64,000 nt of DNA from Herbidospora mongoliensis (GCF_001570545.1 NZ_BBXD01000008.1:846722-910721), one strand, 5' to 3'. Shown: positions 16,398-25,465, counted from the first letter of the stretch. The notes: generated from the letters alone by a model not told the origin. Program-made: numbers and translations.

Positions 16398-16413
16398 CCT
16401 ATCCTCTGTTTTC

Positions 16414-17052
16414 ATGGACGCACGGCCGCTGACCTTGATCCACGATGAGCTGGTCGACTACGAGAAGGCCATGGACACCATGGACGAACTCATCGTCGAC
16501 CGGCAGGAGGATCGCCGACCCGACACCCTGTGGCTGCTCAGCCACCCGAAGGTGTTCACGGTCGGCCGGCGGACGCTGACGGAACACCTGCCCGACCCCG
16601 CCCACGGCATCCCCGTGGTGACGACCACCCGGGGCGGGCAGCTCACCTACCACGGCCCCGGGCAGCTCGTCGGCTATCTGATCGTCAAGCTGCGCACCGG
16701 CGAAGGGGTCGTCGACTACATCCGCGAGGTCGAACTCCGGCTGGTCGACGCCCTCGCCCGGGTCGGCGTCGACGCCGAGCGGCGCGACACGCCGCCCGGC
16801 TCCGAACTGCTCACCGGGGTCTGGACCCGCGCCACCGGCCGGAAGATCGTCTCCATCGGCATGCGCGCCTCCAAGGGCGTGACCAGCCACGGCTTCGCCA
16901 TCAACGTCGACGGCGACCTCACTCCGTGGGACCTGGCGGTGCCCTGCGGGATGCCCGACGTCGACATGACCTCGGTCTCCCGCGAGACCCACACCGGTGA
17001 CATGGCCTCGGTGGCCGCCGCCGTGGCGGCGGCCTTCGACGCTAAGGCTTGA
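16414..17052 (+). CDS. lipB: Octanoyltransferase
   Basis: 212 residues, normal for LipB. The signature RGGQLTYHGPGQLVGYLIV is present, along with KIVSIGMRASKGVTSHGFAINV (catalytic lysine region) and the catalytic-cysteine motif VPCGM. The enzyme moves octanoyl from acyl carrier protein to the lipoyl domains of 2-oxoacid dehydrogenases and GcvH. The expected partner lipA is not adjacent. The 3' end overlaps the convergent permease gene by 11 nt. Confidence 0.93.
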   Translation: MDARPLTLIHDELVDYEKAMDTMDELIVDRQEDRRPDTLWLLSHPKVFTVGRRTLTEHLPDPAHGIPVVTTTRGGQLTYHGPGQLVGYLIVKLRTGEGVVDYIREVELRLVDALARVGVDAERRDTPPGSELLTGVWTRATGRKIVSIGMRASKGVTSHGFAINVDGDLTPWDLAVPCGMPDVDMTSVSRETHTGDMASVAAAVAAAFDAKA

Positions 17053-18565
17053 TCGAGGGCTCGCCGAGTTCGTCGACGGTCCGGCGCGGGCCGGTGAACC
17101 AGTGGCGGGCCGACAACCGCCACCAGAGGCCGACGCCGAGCACCATCACGCCCACCACGATCGGCGCGTAGTTGACGGCCGTCCAGGTGAACCCGTCGGA
17201 GAACGGCACTCCGGCCGGCGCCAGCGGCAGGATGAAGTAGATCGACACGATCACGATCTCGATGATCGCGATCCAGCCCATCACCTTGTACTTCGAGCCC
17301 AGCGTCCACGGCCCCGGCTGGAACCGGTCGCCCATGCGCAGCCGCAGGTAGATCGGGATGGCGAAGGCGATGTAGAGGCCGATGACCGCCACCGAGACGA
17401 CCGCGTAGAACGCGAGCGGAGTTCCGGTGGGAGCCTTGTAGAGGGCCGGCAGGGTCAGGACCAGAGCGGCGGCGCAGCCCAGGATGATCGCGTTCACCGG
17501 TGTCCGGTTCTTGTCCACCCTGGACCAGAGCCGCCACCCGGGGACGGCCCCGTCCCGGGAGAACGCGTAGGTCATCCGCGACATCGAGGTCACACAGCTC
17601 ATGCCGCAGAAGAACTGGCCGATCGTGGAGATCGCGAAGATCGCGTTGGCCAGGTTCCCCGGCACGGCCGTGTCGAAGATGGCCCCGACGAAGCCGAACT
17701 GGTTGTTGATCTCATCGACGTTGGTCGCGGCGAACAGGAACGCCAGCAGCAGCACCCAGCCGCCGATCGCCGAGTAGAAGATCGACTGCCACAGACCGCG
17801 CGCCGCCGACATCGAGGCGCCCTGGGTCTCCTCCGACACGTGGGCGCACGCGTCGAAACCGGTGATCGTGTACTGGGTGAGCAGGAAGCCCAGCGGCAGC
17901 ACGAAGATCCAGAAGCTGCTGTCGCTGAAGCCCGAGTTGTTGATCGTCTCGGTGAACACGAACGACATCGACTGGTGCGAGTCCGGACCGAAGATCAGGA
18001 TCAGCACGACCACCGCCGCGCCGAACACATGCCACCACACCGACACGTTCTGCAGGACCGAGATCAGCCGGTGGCTGAAGATGTTGATCAGCGCGTGCAG
18101 CGCCAGGATGACCGCGAACAGGATGAACGTGTTGCCCAGTGAGACCTCGAAGCCGAAGAACCGGTCGAGGGTGATGTTCATGAAGGTCGCGCAGCCGTAG
18201 TCGACCGACGCGGTCACCGCCACCAGGCCGATGAGGTTGAACCACCCGGTGAACCAGCCGTGGATCGGCTTGCCCATCTTGGCGGCCCACCAGTAGATGC
18301 CGCCCGCCGTCGGATAGGCCGACACCAGCTCCGACATGCACAGGCCGATGATCAGAATGAAGACCGAGATGATCGGCCAGCCCCAGGAGATGGCGATGGG
18401 GCCGCCGTTGTTCCACGCCTGGCCGAACGTCGTGAAACAGCCGGCCAGGATCGAGATGATGGAGAAGGAGATCGCGAAGTTGGAGAAGCCGCTCCACGTT
18501 CGCGACAGCTCCTGTTTGTAGCCGAGTTCCGCGAGCCGCTTCTCGTCGTCGAGGGATTGAGCCAT
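17042..18565 (-). CDS. APC-superfamily amino acid/amine permease
   Basis: 507 residues with about 12 transmembrane helices; the N-terminal segment RTWSGFSNFAISFSIISILAGCFTTFGQAWNNGGP is typical of the GABA/choline-type branch of APC permeases. GAGGAGG precedes the ATG by 6 nt. It lies 30 nt downstream of the choline-kinase-like gene on the same strand, so uptake and phosphorylation of the same compound is plausible (inference). Import driven by ion gradient is the family mechanism. Confidence 0.85.
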   Translation of the reverse strand: MAQSLDDEKRLAELGYKQELSRTWSGFSNFAISFSIISILAGCFTTFGQAWNNGGPIAISWGWPIISVFILIIGLCMSELVSAYPTAGGIYWWAAKMGKPIHGWFTGWFNLIGLVAVTASVDYGCATFMNITLDRFFGFEVSLGNTFILFAVILALHALINIFSHRLISVLQNVSVWWHVFGAAVVVLILIFGPDSHQSMSFVFTETINNSGFSDSSFWIFVLPLGFLLTQYTITGFDACAHVSEETQGASMSAARGLWQSIFYSAIGGWVLLLAFLFAATNVDEINNQFGFVGAIFDTAVPGNLANAIFAISTIGQFFCGMSCVTSMSRMTYAFSRDGAVPGWRLWSRVDKNRTPVNAIILGCAAALVLTLPALYKAPTGTPLAFYAVVSVAVIGLYIAFAIPIYLRLRMGDRFQPGPWTLGSKYKVMGWIAIIEIVIVSIYFILPLAPAGVPFSDGFTWTAVNYAPIVVGVMVLGVGLWWRLSARHWFTGPRRTVDELGEPSIKP

Positions 18566-18595
18566 CGAGGCCTCCTCATGCCTTGCCTTGGGGGG

Positions 18596-19501
18596 TTACC
18601 GGCCGGCGGCCTCCATGAGGGAACCGAAGCCGGGGTCCGTGAGATCGCCCGTCGCCTTGGCGAACTTGGTCGCGGCTTCGGCGTTGTAGTCGAAGTCGCG
18701 CTGCTGCGCCACAAGGCCGTGGTGTACGACGAACCAGAGCGTCCAGGTCAGATTGGACATGATCACGTTCAGTCGTACGCGGGCGATCAACGCCTCGTCG
18801 TGGGTGCCGAAATAGGCTCGGGTGAGCCGTTCGACGTCGTCGGGGTCGAGGGAGGCCTCGGCGGCGATGTCGCCCAGTTCGAAGCAGGGGTCGTTGTTGC
18901 CGGAGAGCTGGTAGTCGACGATTCTGACCTGGCCCTGAGCTTCGATGAAGTTCTCGGGGAGCAGGTCGTTGTGGCAGGGTACGTCCGTTATGTGACGTTT
19001 CGCCAGAGTTTCCTCAATCGCGCGGACTGTGCCGGACAACTCGGAGAAGCCATCGGGGATCGGCAGGTCGTGCTCGCGGCAGAGGGCGACGAAGCCGTCG
19101 TACTTGCGGAAGATCGAGAAGTCGTTGGCGAAGCGCGGGCCCGCGTGCAGTGTCTTGCAGGCCTTCGCGATCTTCGAGATCCGGGCCCGGACGGCCGGCG
19201 CGTCGAGCGTGACGCCGTCGATGTATTCGAGGATCAGCGCACCGGGGAGTTCGTGCAGCACCCGGGCGCCCACGCCGGTCCCGGCGGCGACCACGGTGTT
19301 GGCGATCTCCTGGTCGAGGGGGAGGCCCAGCCCGGTCGCGGCGATCTTCGGATCGAGCACGCGCAGCAGCCAGCGGTCGCCGTCTTCGGTCTCCACGCGG
19401 GCGATGTAGTGGCTCAGCCCGCCCTTGATCCTCGTGTGCGTGACCGGACGCCCGGCCCAGGACGCGACCAGACCCAGCGCGGCCGCGACAGGATCTGGCA
19501 T
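18596..19501 (-). CDS. Choline/ethanolamine kinase-like phosphotransferase
   Basis: 301 residues from the ATG at 19501, preceded at 7 nt by AAGGAG; the frame runs on upstream but across the divergent operator. The catalytic loop PCHNDLLPENFIEA and metal motif VDYQLSGNNDPCFELGD match choline kinase and aminoglycoside phosphotransferase folds, in particular choline-kinase-like ones. It probably phosphorylates a small amino alcohol. It is followed by the APC permease and is divergent from the dimethylglycine-dehydrogenase-like gene. Confidence 0.82.
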   Translation of the reverse strand: MPDPVAAALGLVASWAGRPVTHTRIKGGLSHYIARVETEDGDRWLLRVLDPKIAATGLGLPLDQEIANTVVAAGTGVGARVLHELPGALILEYIDGVTLDAPAVRARISKIAKACKTLHAGPRFANDFSIFRKYDGFVALCREHDLPIPDGFSELSGTVRAIEETLAKRHITDVPCHNDLLPENFIEAQGQVRIVDYQLSGNNDPCFELGDIAAEASLDPDDVERLTRAYFGTHDEALIARVRLNVIMSNLTWTLWFVVHHGLVAQQRDFDYNAEAATKFAKATGDLTDPGFGSLMEAAGR

Positions 19502-19514
19502 GCCTGACTCCTTT

Positions 19515-19532
19515 TGGTCTACGTTTAGACCA
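19515..19532. promoter_or_regulatory. Divergent GntR-like operator
   Basis: TGGTCTA-cgtt-TAGACCA: perfect 7-bp arms with a 4-nt spacer, centred in the 72-nt gap between two divergent catabolic genes. The half-site TGGTCTA is that of GntR-family sites, but the classical contiguous form has no such spacer. It could control both transcripts. Confidence 0.55.
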
Positions 19533-19573
19533 TTGATCGCATTTTGGGCGTCAGTTGTTACAGGACGGTACCG

Positions 19574-21922
19574 ATGGTGCAACTTCCCGCAGACGCCCGA
19601 GCGGTCGTCATCGGGGGCGGGGTGGCCGGATGTTCGGTCGCCTACCACCTGGCCCGGCTCGGCTGGCAGGACGTCGTCCTCGTCGAACGGCACGACCTGA
19701 CCGAAGGCACGACCTGGCACTCGGCGGGCTTCGTCGGGCAGCTGCGCTCGACGGTCACCCAGACCCGCATGATCATGTATTCGGCTGGGTTGTACCCCGA
19801 ACTCCGCGATCTCACCGGCCTCGACCCGGGCTGGCACGGCGTGGGCGGGCTGCGGCTCGCGACCACGCCGGAACGGCACGAGGAACTGGTCCGGCAGGCG
19901 GGTGCGGCCGAGACGTATGGGCTTGACCTGGAACTTCTGACCGGTGCGCAGGCCAAAGAACGCCTGCCGCTGCTGGAGACCGATGACGTCGTCTCGGCCC
20001 TCTGGCTGCCCGGCGACGGCTGGCTCGACCCGGCGCGGCTGGCGAAGGCGCTGGCGGAGGGCGCGCGGAAACTCGGTGTGAAGATCTTCACCGGGGTGAC
20101 CGTCACCGGGCTGGACACCGTGAACGGGGAGATCACCGGGGTACGCCTCGGCGATCACGTCATCTCCACCGGGACGGTCGTCAACGCGGCCGGGGCGGCG
20201 TCCGGGGTGATCGGGCGGATGGCCGGGGTCGATCTTCCGATCGTGCCGATCAAGCATCAATACGTCGTGACCGAATCGACCGGTGTTTCGGACGACATGC
20301 CGACCGTGCGAGATCCCGACAACATCGTCTACTTCCGCGAGGAGGGCGGCGGCATCCTGGTCGGCGGCTACGTCCGCACGCCGCAGGTCTGGGACGAGCC
20401 CGACCCGCTTCGGGAGTCCCGTTTCCTGTTCGAACCGGACATGCCGAAGTTCGAGGAGTCGTGGGCCTCCGCCGTGAAACGCCTTCCGCATCTGCGGGAA
20501 CGCGGGGAGATCGTCAAGGTCGTCCACGGGCCCGAGGCGTTCACGCCCGACGGGGAGTTCCTGCTGGGGGAGACCTCGGTACGCGGCCTCTGGGTCGCCG
20601 CCGGTTTCTGCGTGCACGGCCTGGCCGCCGCCGGGGGCGTGGGCAAGGTGACGGCTGAGTGGATCGTCGACGGCGCCCCCGAATACGACATGTTCGCCAT
20701 GGACGTCTCACGCTTCGGGCCGCACGCCCGGTCTCAGGCGTGGGCGCGGACGAAGGTGCTGGATTCGTACAGCGTCTATTACGACATCGTCTATCCGGGC
20801 CAGGAGCGCCAGGCGGCCCGCCCGCTGCGGCGTTCCCCGGCCTACGCCCGGCACGCCGAGCTGGGCGCCGAGTTCGGCGAGAAGGCCGGCTGGGAGCGGG
20901 TCAACTGGTACGCCGCCCGTAGATGGGGCTCGCCGCGCCCGAACGGGTGGGCCGGGCGGATCTGGTCACCCGCCGTCCGCGAAGAATGCCTGGCCACCCG
21001 GGACGCGGCCGGGCTGTTCGACCAGACCTCGTTCTCCAAGTTCGACCTGCGCGGGTTCGAGCGACTGCAGGCGCTGGCCGGGAACAACCTCGATCGTCCC
21101 GTCGGTACGGTCGTCTACACCCAGCTTCTCAACAAGCGCGGCGGCATCGACGCCGACGTCACCATCACCCGCCTCGGCGACGACCGGTTCCGGCTCGTGA
21201 CGGGCACCGCCTTCGGCGGCCACGACGCGGCGCTGCTCCGGAGGAACGGGGTCGAGGTCACCGACGTCACCTCGGCCTACGCCTGCTACTGCCTGTGGGG
21301 CCCTGCCTCCCACGACATCCTGAGCGGGCTGACCGGTGACGACCTGAGCTTCGGCTACATGCAGTCGCGCCCGATCAGCGTGGGTTACGTGCCGGTCCAG
21401 GCCCAGCGGGTGACCTTCGTCGGTGAATACGGCTGGGAGCTCTACACGCCGGTCGAGTTCGGGCTGACCCTGTGGGACACGCTGATGGAGGCCGGGGCGT
21501 CGTTCGGGCTGCGGCCCGGCGGTTACAAGGCGATCGAGTCGATGCGTCTGGAGAAGGGCTACCGGGTCTGGGGCTCCGACATCACGCCCGAGACGACTCC
21601 GTTCGAGGCCGGTCTGGGCTTCGCGGTCCGCCGGGAAGTTCCACGCACGGAATCCGCCGTGGAACTCGCCTGTCTCCTCGTCGACGACCCCGCCGAGGTC
21701 TGCCTGGGCGGAGAACCGGTGCGGGTCGACGGGGTGCCGGCCTCGCGGGTCACCTCGGGCGGTTACGGCCACCGTGTCGACAGGTCGATCGCCTACGCCT
21801 ACCTGCCCAAGGGCGTGACCAGGGTCGAGGTCGGCGTCAACGGCGGCTGGGTGGGGGCCGACGTGATCACCGGCCCGGTCTACGATCCGGCGAACCTCAG
21901 GGTCAGATCAGCGGGACTTTGA
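19574..21922 (+). CDS. FAD-dependent dimethylglycine/sarcosine dehydrogenase-like oxidoreductase with GcvT domain
   Basis: 782 residues from the ATG at 19574. The N-terminal FAD domain has VVIGGGVAGCSVAYHLARLG and GTTWHSAGFVGQLRS, where the His is the position of covalent FAD attachment in dimethylglycine dehydrogenases. The C-terminal half is an aminomethyltransferase (GcvT)-like folate domain (SKFDLRG..., RPGGYKAIESMRLEKGYRVWGSDI). The enzyme would oxidatively demethylate an N-methyl amine and pass the one-carbon unit to tetrahydrofolate. Its partners, a permease and a choline-kinase-like enzyme, support methylamine catabolism. Confidence 0.85.
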   Translation: MVQLPADARAVVIGGGVAGCSVAYHLARLGWQDVVLVERHDLTEGTTWHSAGFVGQLRSTVTQTRMIMYSAGLYPELRDLTGLDPGWHGVGGLRLATTPERHEELVRQAGAAETYGLDLELLTGAQAKERLPLLETDDVVSALWLPGDGWLDPARLAKALAEGARKLGVKIFTGVTVTGLDTVNGEITGVRLGDHVISTGTVVNAAGAASGVIGRMAGVDLPIVPIKHQYVVTESTGVSDDMPTVRDPDNIVYFREEGGGILVGGYVRTPQVWDEPDPLRESRFLFEPDMPKFEESWASAVKRLPHLRERGEIVKVVHGPEAFTPDGEFLLGETSVRGLWVAAGFCVHGLAAAGGVGKVTAEWIVDGAPEYDMFAMDVSRFGPHARSQAWARTKVLDSYSVYYDIVYPGQERQAARPLRRSPAYARHAELGAEFGEKAGWERVNWYAARRWGSPRPNGWAGRIWSPAVREECLATRDAAGLFDQTSFSKFDLRGFERLQALAGNNLDRPVGTVVYTQLLNKRGGIDADVTITRLGDDRFRLVTGTAFGGHDAALLRRNGVEVTDVTSAYACYCLWGPASHDILSGLTGDDLSFGYMQSRPISVGYVPVQAQRVTFVGEYGWELYTPVEFGLTLWDTLMEAGASFGLRPGGYKAIESMRLEKGYRVWGSDITPETTPFEAGLGFAVRREVPRTESAVELACLLVDDPAEVCLGGEPVRVDGVPASRVTSGGYGHRVDRSIAYAYLPKGVTRVEVGVNGGWVGADVITGPVYDPANLRVRSAGL

Positions 21923-21949
21923 GCTGGTGCCCGCCGTGCCGACGCCGGA

Positions 21950-22825
21950 TCACGGGGGCAGCTCTGACCGGTTGGGCAGGCCCTGCCAGGTCGAGTGGCT
22001 GGCCACCGCGAACGCCGCCACCGCGATGCCCCGCTTGAGCCGGTCGGACGGGTGCACCCCGTCGAGCACCGCGCTCAGATATCCGGCCACGAACGCGCCG
22101 CCGACCTCGGTCGCGTCCACGACCGTCACGGGGGCGGCCTGGGTGTCGTACCGGAAACCCTCGACCGTCGCGCTCGCGCCCTTGGACCCGCGCGTCACCA
22201 CGAGTTCGGGCACCTGGGCGAGCGCGGGCTCGACCAGGTCGAGTTCGTCTTGGTTCGCGAACAGGATGTCGGCCGACCCGGCGAGTTCGCGCAGGCCCTG
22301 ACGGGCCTCGTTCACGCTGTCCCACAGCGTCGCGCGGTGGTTCACGTCGACGGAGACGAGCACCCCGGCGTCCTTGGCCAGCTTGACCGCGTGGTGCACC
22401 GCGCTCCACGCGTAGCCGCTCAGCGCTGGGGTGATCCCGGTGACGTGGAGGATGCGGGCGTCCTGGACCGCCGTCGGCACGTCCCCGGTCGACAGCCGGG
22501 ACCCGGCCGAGCCCTCGCGGTAGAAGACGGCGTGCGCGACCCGGCCGATCCGGCGCTGGCGCAGCGCCAGGCCGCTGGCGGCGGTCTCGTCGACCTTCAC
22601 GTGGGAGACGTCCACACCCTCGCCGCGTAGGACCGTGGAGGTGCGGATCCCGACCTCGTCGTCGCTGACCCGGCCGACGTAGGCCACCGAGTGCCCGAGC
22701 CGGGCAAGGCCGACCGCCACGGTCAGTTCCGGGCCCTCCAGGTCGAGCCGGGCGGACATGTCGTGACGGATGCGGTCGGCGGTCACGACGCCCAGCACCT
22801 CGCCGAGCGTGAACAGGTCGGTCAT
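21950..22825 (-). CDS. PfkB-family carbohydrate kinase with altered catalytic motif
   Basis: 291 residues with the PfkB fold: N-terminal VGLARLGHSVAYVGRVSDDEVG, central VSVDVNHRATLW, NQDELDLV and the C-terminal VVDATEVGGAFVAGYLSAV. In active family members the last segment reads T-G-A-G-D-x-F, with the Asp as catalytic base; here the Asp position is Gly243 and GAG is EVG. KDG kinase-like activity is therefore doubtful. GGAGAAGA lies upstream of the ATG. It converges on the dehydrogenase gene with 27 nt between stops. Confidence 0.78.
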   Translation of the reverse strand: MTDLFTLGEVLGVVTADRIRHDMSARLDLEGPELTVAVGLARLGHSVAYVGRVSDDEVGIRTSTVLRGEGVDVSHVKVDETAASGLALRQRRIGRVAHAVFYREGSAGSRLSTGDVPTAVQDARILHVTGITPALSGYAWSAVHHAVKLAKDAGVLVSVDVNHRATLWDSVNEARQGLRELAGSADILFANQDELDLVEPALAQVPELVVTRGSKGASATVEGFRYDTQAAPVTVVDATEVGGAFVAGYLSAVLDGVHPSDRLKRGIAVAAFAVASHSTWQGLPNRSELPP

Positions 22826-22942
22826 TGCACTCTTCTCCGCGCGTACTGATCGGGGAAAAGCATGACAGAACGGTCCAATCCGGGGAATGGTCTCGGCCCC
22901 CGCCTATGGGACGAGGCGAGGGCCGATGTTCTGGGTCAGCGG

Positions 22943-23371
22943 TCAGAAGGCGTCGTCTCGGCGGGAGTGCCGTCCGCCCGCCACGAGCTGGTCGCCGTCT
23001 TCGGCGTGCTCGACCGGCCGGGTCTCGTCGCGGTCGTCGACCCCGTTGTGGTTCTGGTCGACGAGCTTTTGCTCCAGGTTCCGCTTCTCGCTCTCCAGCC
23101 GGGAGACGCGGTCACGCTCGGCCAGTCGCTCCTCGCGCAGTCGGCGACGCCGGGCGACGCCGCGGCGCATGCCGCCGCTGACCATCGCCAGGCCGATCAG
23201 AACGCCCGCCGCGGTTCCCACGCCGAGCAGGAACATCTCGAAGGACGTCAGCGTGAAGTTCCAGTCGAGCACGGAGATCGGAGTGGTCGCCGTCGCCGTG
23301 GTCTCCTGGACGGAGATCTCGATCAAGACCGCACCCGCGAGCACGATCAGGAGAAGGCCCAATAGAACCAT
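22943..23371 (-). CDS. Two-helix membrane protein with coiled-coil tail (LapA-like)
   Basis: 142 residues. Two hydrophobic segments (VLLGLLLIVLAGAVLI and FEMFLLGVGTAAGVLIGLAMVSGG) are separated by a short loop, followed by a basic patch (RRGVARRRRLREERLAERDRVSRLESEKRNLEQKL) likely to form a coiled coil in the cytoplasm. A calcium-loop-like stretch DQNHNGVDDRDE lies in the tail. Resembles LapA/DUF1049-type proteins; function not known. Confidence 0.65.
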   Translation of the reverse strand: MVLLGLLLIVLAGAVLIEISVQETTATATTPISVLDWNFTLTSFEMFLLGVGTAAGVLIGLAMVSGGMRRGVARRRRLREERLAERDRVSRLESEKRNLEQKLVDQNHNGVDDRDETRPVEHAEDGDQLVAGGRHSRRDDAF

Positions 23372-23495
23372 GTGTTCTCACCTCGAAGGCAGATGTGGCG
23401 TGACCCCCCGTCTGCCCGTAAAACAACCGTTCATGCCCGCCGGGGTTTTACATGCTGTCGTCCATGATCCGCGTTTGCTCGGGTATGGGCGTTTT

Positions 23496-23699
23496 ATGAG
23501 TGAGCTGCAGCAGGTTGAAGAGGAGATCGCCCGCATCCGCGCCGAGGCCCGTTCCCTGCGGGAGCAGATCGGTGACCGGGCGGGTGAAGGTCCGGCCGAC
23601 TCGGCCGAACTGTCCTCCCTCATCGCCGGCGCCGACCAGCTCGACACCCTCGCGGAGGAGCTGGAAGGTCGGCGCGAGACCCTGAAGAACCAGGGCTGA
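23496..23699 (+). CDS. Small coiled-coil protein
   Basis: 67 residues, charged and helical throughout: ELQQVEEEIARIRAEARSLREQIGDRAGEG then ADQLDTLAEELEGRRETLKNQG, with heptad-like hydrophobic spacing and a break near PADSAEL. No recognised domain. Followed by a strong hairpin. Probably a real gene given its clean codon use and clear terminator, but without a known role. Confidence 0.65.
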   Translation: MSELQQVEEEIARIRAEARSLREQIGDRAGEGPADSAELSSLIAGADQLDTLAEELEGRRETLKNQG

Positions 23700-23703
23700 C
23701 AAT

Positions 23704-23747
23704 CTTCGGCGCCGGTCGGGTCCGGCGCGACCCTTCCGGCGCCGAAG
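23704..23747 (+). terminator. Hairpin terminator after the coiled-coil gene
   Basis: CTTCGGCGCCGG (23704-23715) pairs perfectly with CCGGCGCCGAAG (23736-23747), with an inner GGGTC/GACCC pair (23718-23722 with 23729-23733). It begins 4 nt after the stop codon. No T-run, as usual for high-GC actinomycete terminators. Confidence 0.65.
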
Positions 23748-24148
23748 CCCCGAACCTTCCTGCCACGAAACCTGCCGACCCTGCGCGCGCGTGCCCACCT
23801 GGGCTGATCCCCGCATGGAACCTCCTCGGCGGAAGACGGCGCTGAGCCGTACCTGAGAGAACAGAAAGCGCTCTCGCGCCAGGATCGTCCTGCCGATTCT
23901 GGACTTTTGTCAAGACTAGGATTAACTTCCGGGAAATCCGGTGACAATCGAGAAAGCGCTCTATGTGATTCAGGCGATCCTTGAAGCACGTCTGTGAGCT
24001 GCTGAAACACGAGAAAACACCAGGGAACGTTCCCTGGAGGTCACGACGATCGTTATCTCGCAGCCCATTGACAACCCCCTGGGCTCCGCTCGACCCTCAC
24101 TCCAGGGAACGTTCTCTTCATGATCAAAAATAGGAAGGTTCCATCGGC
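23748..24148. promoter_or_regulatory. Control region of the sugar uptake operon with four LacI-like sites
   Basis: About 400 nt without a gene. Two sites share the core AGCGCT: GAAAGCGCTCTC (23864-23875) and GAAAGCGCTCTA (23952-23963). Two others share AACGTT: CCAGGGAACGTTCCCTGG (24020-24037, a perfect 18-bp palindrome) and an imperfect copy CCAGGGAACGTTCTCTTC (24102-24119) close to the gene start. TTGACA at 24068-24073 may be a -35. LacI regulators bind such CG-centred palindromes, and a LacI gene ends this operon. Two motif classes suggest two regulators. Confidence 0.6.
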
Positions 24149-25456
24149 ATGTCTCACCCCCCTCGCCGCCGTGCCGCGCGGCTGCTGGTGCCCCTGATCG
24201 CCGCTTCCCTCCTGGCCGCCTGTGGTGGTGGGGAGAACACGCCGGCTCCCGGCGCGACCGGCTCCGCCCCCGCTCCCGCCGCCGCCGAACCGGTCAAGCT
24301 GACGGTCGCCCTCTTCAGCGACTTCCACTACGGGCCGCTGTACGAGGAGTTCAAGAAGACCCACCCGAACGTCGAGATCACCGAGCGCCGGGCGCAGTTC
24401 AACGACCACCACAACAACCTGGTCACCCAGGTCGCCACCGGCGCGGGCGCCGCCGACATCGTCGCCGTCGAGGGCGGCTTCATCGCCACCTTCCGCGAGG
24501 TCGCCGACAAGTTCCACAACCTCAACGACTTCGGCCTCCAGTCGCGCCAGGCCGAGTACCTCGACTGGAAGTGGCAGTTAGGCCTGTCGAAGGACGGTTC
24601 CCAGCTCATCGGCCTCGGCACCGACGTCGGCGGCCTGGCCATGTGCTACCGGCCCGACCTGTTCAAGGCGGCCGGCCTGCCCAGCAACCGCGACGAGGTC
24701 GGCGCCCTGTGGCCGACCTGGGAGCAGTACGTCGAGACCGGCAAGAAGTTCGTCGCCGCGGGCGGCAAGGCCGCCTTCACCGACGGCCCCGGTGAGCACT
24801 TCCGCGCCATGGTCGAGCAGGCCCCCGTCGGCTTCTACGACACCAGCGACAAGGTCGTGGTCGGCTCCAACCCCGACGTGCGCAAGGCCTGGGACGTCTC
24901 GGTCTCCATGATCCAGAACAAGCTGTCCGGCAAGCTCGTCGCGTTCACCCCCGAGTGGACGACCGGCATCGCCAAGGGCACCTTCGCCACGATGGTCTGC
25001 CCCGCATGGAAGACCGGCGTGATCAAGGACCAGAAGCCCGGCGAGGGCACCTGGGACATCGCGGCCGTGCCCGGCGGCGGCGGCAACCAGGGCGGCACCC
25101 ACCTGCTCGCCCCCAAGCAGGGCAAGCACCCCAAGGAGGCCGCCGAGCTGATCAACTTCCTGACCAGCAAGGAGAGCCAGCTCACCCTCTGGAAGGACGC
25201 CTCGGCCCTGCCGTCGCTGCCCGGCCTGTACACCGACCCGGCCGTCGCCGACTTCGTGAACCCCTACTTCGGCGACGCCCCCATCGGCAAGATCTTCACC
25301 GACGCCGCCAAGGCGCTGAAGCCGCAGTACACCGGCCCGAAGTCGGGTGACGTGAACGTCGCCATGGGCAACGGCCTCGGCCGCATCGAGCTCCAGGGCC
25401 AGGACCCCGAAGAGTCCTGGAAGCAGGCCGTTTCGGACTCCGAAAAGATCAAGTAG
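24149..25456 (+). CDS. Sugar ABC transporter substrate-binding lipoprotein
   Basis: 435 residues. The signal peptide ends in a lipobox (ASLLAACGGG), so Cys25 would be lipidated and the protein tethered outside the membrane. The mature part is a family 1 (malE/cebE-type) solute-binding protein: KTHPNVEITERRAQFND, AAGAADIVAVEGGFIATF, PLLYDTSDKVV-like hinge regions, EAAELINFLTSKESQLTLW. First gene of the uptake operon. With a GH1 beta-glucosidase downstream, a beta-linked oligosaccharide such as cellobiose is the likeliest ligand (inference). Confidence 0.88.
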   Translation: MSHPPRRRAARLLVPLIAASLLAACGGGENTPAPGATGSAPAPAAAEPVKLTVALFSDFHYGPLYEEFKKTHPNVEITERRAQFNDHHNNLVTQVATGAGAADIVAVEGGFIATFREVADKFHNLNDFGLQSRQAEYLDWKWQLGLSKDGSQLIGLGTDVGGLAMCYRPDLFKAAGLPSNRDEVGALWPTWEQYVETGKKFVAAGGKAAFTDGPGEHFRAMVEQAPVGFYDTSDKVVVGSNPDVRKAWDVSVSMIQNKLSGKLVAFTPEWTTGIAKGTFATMVCPAWKTGVIKDQKPGEGTWDIAAVPGGGGNQGGTHLLAPKQGKHPKEAAELINFLTSKESQLTLWKDASALPSLPGLYTDPAVADFVNPYFGDAPIGKIFTDAAKALKPQYTGPKSGDVNVAMGNGLGRIELQGQDPEESWKQAVSDSEKIK

Positions 25457-25465
25457 CCGTACGCC

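Noticed and set aside
19502..20617. 673-codon frame extending the choline-kinase-like gene upstream
   Set aside because: It runs through the divergent operator and antisense to the dehydrogenase gene; AAGGAG places the real start at 19501.
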